This document shows, piece after piece, positions 6,245 through 8,283 of a DNA stretch of 8,283 bases. The translations under genes and the position numbers were made by a program. The stretch is taken from contig JAODMA010000401.1 of NCBI GenBank assembly GCA_025464545.1, forward strand, positions 1 to 8,283. Reading direction: 5' to 3'. The notes under the pieces were generated by a model. That model ran no database searches. It was given only the letters and a program-made list of their open reading frames with translations, and was not told where the DNA came from. Origin of the DNA: Arthrobacter sp. (lineage in GTDB: Bacteria > Actinomycetota > Actinomycetes > Actinomycetales > Micrococcaceae). Every line of letters begins with the position of its first letter. Positions within the stretch are counted from its first letter, which is position 1.

Positions 6245-7498
6245 GTGACTTCCCCAGCAGCAACCGGCGACTTCCGTTCCGCTTCGAAGGCCGAGGCTGC
6301 CTTCGCCGATGAGCGCTCTGCAGTAATCGATCTCGGAGCCATCCGGCATAACGTGCGGAGCATCGCGGCCGTCGCCTCACCCGCGCAGGTCATGGCGGTG
6401 GTCAAAGCCGACGCCTACGGCCACGGTGCGGTGCCCGTCGCCCGCGCCGCGCTCAGCGCCGGCGCCAGCTGGCTCGGCGTGGCCCACATCTCCGAGGCTC
6501 TGGCCCTGCGGGCAGCCGGTATCGAGGCCCCGCTGCTGGCCTGGCTGCACACGTCCGACAGCAACTTTGCCGCCGCCGTCGCCGCCGGGATCGACATCGG
6601 CTGCTCCGGCTGGGAGTTGCAGCGGATCGTCGCGGCCGCCCGCGAACAGGAACGGCCGGCCCGCGTCCATTTGAAGGTGGACACCGGGCTCGGCCGCAAC
6701 GGCGCGACCCTGGACACCTGGGACAGCCTCGTCGGTGAAGCCATGGAGTACCAGGACCAGGGACTGCTGCGGGTCGTGGGGATCTTCTCCCACCTCGCTG
6801 TCGCCGACGAACCCGAGCGGCCCGAAACGGACGATCAGCTCGCTGCCTTCCGCGTGGCCCTGGCAATCGCCCAGGACGCCGGAGTGGACCCGGAAGTCCG
6901 CCATCTGGCGAACACGCCGGCGACGTTATCCCGTCCCGACACACATTTCGACCTGGTCCGGGTGGGACTGGGCGTCTACGGGCTGTCCCCCTTCGAAGGG
7001 CAGAGCTCCGGCGAACTGGGCCTGCGCCCCGCCATGACGGTCCGTACGGTCGTTTCCCAGTGCAAGGACGTACCGGCGGGCCAGGGCGTCTCGTACGGAT
7101 TGAACTACCGAACCCCCGGCACCAGCACACTCGGGCTCATCCCGCTGGGCTACGCCGACGGCGTTCCCCGCATTGCCACCGGCGGCCCGGTCCGGGTGGA
7201 GGGCGTGAATTACCCGGTGGTGGGCCGGATCGCGATGGACCAGATGGTGATCGATCTGGGCCCCTTGAACGTCTCCGCCGGCGGGCGCAGCGTGCTCGGC
7301 TCCGAAGCTGTGCTGTTCGGCAACGGTGCCGACGGCGGACCTACGGCCGAGGACTGGGCCAGGGCCGCCGGAACCAACAACTACGAGATCGTCACCCGGA
7401 TCAGTCCCCGGGTGCCGCGCCGCTACATCAACGAGGTGCCCGGCATGGGAGAGCCCGGCACTGAAGAGCCCCGGCGCGGCGGGGAGCCGGCACGATGA
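6245..7498 (+). CDS. alr: Alanine racemase
   Basis: PLP enzyme that interconverts L- and D-alanine and supplies D-Ala for peptidoglycan. It is cytoplasmic and normally a homodimer. The 417 residues show the fold-type III barrel: RSAVIDLGAIRHNV (24-37), the PLP lysine in VVKADAYGHGA (K54), LKVDTGLGRNG (143-153), the GIFSHLAVAD strand (179-188) and HLANTPATL (220-228). In the C-terminal domain the second catalytic residue, a tyrosine, lies in GVSYGLNY (Y284), followed by LGYADGVPR and GRIAMDQMVID (327-337). About 22 residues precede the first conserved strand and 20 follow the last, slightly more than usual. The GTG start is fixed by the TAGAAT box six bases upstream, and the next in-frame Met (M50) lies inside the conserved core. 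Its TGA overlaps the tsaE ATG, so alr-tsaE-tsaB form one unit, a common actinobacterial arrangement. Confidence 0.97.
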   Translation: MTSPAATGDFRSASKAEAAFADERSAVIDLGAIRHNVRSIAAVASPAQVMAVVKADAYGHGAVPVARAALSAGASWLGVAHISEALALRAAGIEAPLLAWLHTSDSNFAAAVAAGIDIGCSGWELQRIVAAAREQERPARVHLKVDTGLGRNGATLDTWDSLVGEAMEYQDQGLLRVVGIFSHLAVADEPERPETDDQLAAFRVALAIAQDAGVDPEVRHLANTPATLSRPDTHFDLVRVGLGVYGLSPFEGQSSGELGLRPAMTVRTVVSQCKDVPAGQGVSYGLNYRTPGTSTLGLIPLGYADGVPRIATGGPVRVEGVNYPVVGRIAMDQMVIDLGPLNVSAGGRSVLGSEAVLFGNGADGGPTAEDWARAAGTNNYEIVTRISPRVPRRYINEVPGMGEPGTEEPRRGGEPAR

Positions 7499-8145
7499 GC
7501 GCCCCCGCGTGGGAGCGGACACTGGAAGTGCGGACCGCTGAGCAAACTCACGCCCTCGCCGCGGGCCTCGGCGCGCAGCTGCAGACCGGAGACCTGCTGG
7601 TCCTCACTGGTGAGCTCGGGGCGGGCAAGACCACTTTCACGCAGGGGCTCGGGGAAGGCCTGGGCGTCCGGGCGGGGATCATCTCACCCACCTTCGTGCT
7701 GGTCCGCATCCACCCGAGCCTTCCCGACGGCCCCCGTCCGGGCGGCCCGGACCTCGTGCACGTCGACGCCTACCGGCTCGGGTCCGCCGCCGAGATTGAC
7801 GACATTGACCTCGAAAACACCATGGACAGCGCGGTGACCGTGGTCGAATGGGGCCGCGGCCGCGTGGAGCACCTGAGCGACAGCCGGCTCGAAGTGGAGC
7901 TCGTCCGCTCCCTCGGCGGCGCTGCCCCGGCAAGTGCCGCTGCGGCACCTACCGCAACCGCACCGACCGCTGCCGCACCGACCGCTGAGACCCCCACCCT
8001 GGACTTCGATACCGACGACGACGAGCCCCGCAGCATAGTGATCCGCGGCTTTGGTCCGCGCTGGGTCAGCCCGCCGGCCCTGCCCGGATCGGCGTACGGA
8101 TCGGGCACCGAGCCACTGACTGAGCCAACGGAACGGACTTCCTGA
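7495..8145 (+). CDS. tsaE: tRNA t6A biosynthesis ATPase TsaE
   Basis: TsaE is the P-loop ATPase that works with TsaB and TsaD to put the threonylcarbamoyl group on A37 of ANN-decoding tRNAs. Visible motifs are the Walker A loop GELGAGKTT (39-47), SPTF (64-67), HVDAYRL (89-95) and VEWGR (117-121). The ATG overlaps the alr stop as ATGA and has GGGGAG (7481-7486) eight bases upstream. Length is 216 residues against about 150-170 for most TsaE. Two extras account for this: an Ala/Pro/Thr-rich stretch at about 141-168, placed between the LEVELVRS strand and the final DDEPRSIVIRGFGPRW strand, and a polar tail of about 26 residues after GPRW. The first is encoded by short tandem repeats and is probably a surface loop that does not disturb the core. 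The stop codon overlaps the tsaB start by one base. Confidence 0.95.
   Translation: MSAPAWERTLEVRTAEQTHALAAGLGAQLQTGDLLVLTGELGAGKTTFTQGLGEGLGVRAGIISPTFVLVRIHPSLPDGPRPGGPDLVHVDAYRLGSAAEIDDIDLENTMDSAVTVVEWGRGRVEHLSDSRLEVELVRSLGGAAPASAAAAPTATAPTAAAPTAETPTLDFDTDDDEPRSIVIRGFGPRWVSPPALPGSAYGSGTEPLTEPTERTS
7943..7987 (+). repeat. 15-bp tandem repeat inside tsaE
   Basis: CCGCACCGACCGCTG occurs twice in perfect tandem (7958-7972 and 7973-7987), preceded by a third copy (7943-7957) matching at 11 of 15 positions. Fifteen bases are five codons, so unit gain or loss keeps frame and would lengthen or shorten the Ala/Pro/Thr linker of TsaE. Confidence 0.75.
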
Positions 8146-8283
8146 TGCTGATTCTCGCAATCGATACGTCCGCCGTGGCAAGCGCCGCGCTTGTCTCGGA
8201 CGACGCTCCGGAATCGGTGGTGGGCAGTTTTGCCACCGAGGACACCCGGAGCCACGCGGAGGTCCTGGCGCCGGGGATCGAGA
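8145..8283 (+). CDS. tsaB: tRNA t6A biosynthesis protein TsaB (5' part)
   Basis: TsaB is the non-catalytic ASKHA-fold partner that dimerises with TsaD in t6A synthesis. Forty-six residues are visible: the first strand MLILAIDTSAVASAALV with the conserved IDTS, then SHAEVLAPGI, which matches the family's HSE/L region. The ATG shares one base with the tsaE TGA (TGATG), so translation is likely coupled. Only a loose purine stretch (GGAACGGA, about 8130-8137) serves as ribosome binding site. The window ends inside the gene. In many actinobacteria rimI and tsaD follow, which cannot be checked here. Confidence 0.92.
   Translation, partial: MLILAIDTSAVASAALVSDDAPESVVGSFATEDTRSHAEVLAPGIE

Noticed and set aside
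1..8283. CRISPR array, insertion sequence, prophage, tRNA or rRNA gene, or defence island
   Set aside because: I found no regularly spaced repeats, transposase or integrase motifs, tRNA-like folds or rRNA segments. Every long coding region is accounted for by metabolic or housekeeping genes.

Overview
The window is GC-rich chromosomal DNA with dense genes, ATG/GTG starts and TAnnnT -10 boxes. A gene for MshA, the committed glycosyltransferase of mycothiol synthesis, points to an actinobacterium, because mycothiol is restricted to that phylum. Overall gene style suggests a Micrococcaceae/Arthrobacter-like genome, but that is inference and no rRNA or other taxonomic marker is present.

Layout. 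Positions 1-83 hold the 3' end of an unidentified plus-strand gene. It converges on a minus-strand block read from right to left: a glycoside hydrolase family 4 (GH4) gene (4843 to 3392), mshA (3302 to 2016) and fhs, formate-tetrahydrofolate ligase (1957 to 212). The convergent gap carries a 17-bp inverted repeat that pairs fully only in the plus-strand RNA, so it is probably the terminator of the first gene. A 137-bp divergent region with a large imperfect palindrome separates GH4 from a plus-strand PfkB-type sugar kinase (4981-6072). After a 172-bp gap rich in inverted and repeated motifs comes the tightly packed set alr (alanine racemase) - tsaE - tsaB (cut by the window end). The tsa genes overlap their upstream neighbours by a few bases.

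How the genes work together. Fhs loads formate onto tetrahydrofolate for purine and formyl-Met synthesis. MshA makes the GlcNAc-inositol-phosphate precursor of mycothiol. GH4 and the PfkB kinase look like a two-gene carbohydrate module under one divergent control region, substrate unknown. Alr supplies D-alanine for peptidoglycan. TsaE and TsaB belong to the machinery that makes the t6A modification of tRNA.

Most of the window is ordinary housekeeping sequence. I see no CRISPR array, transposase, phage gene, tRNA or rRNA, and no convincing new multi-gene system. The points worth a second look are regulatory: three genes (GH4, kinase, alr) appear to have leaderless promoters with TAnnnT placed 6-7 bases before the start codon. 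There is a palindrome between the divergent GH4/kinase pair, and there are three copies of a GGRCATGYCC element upstream of alr. TsaE also carries a repeat-encoded Ala/Pro/Thr-rich insertion.
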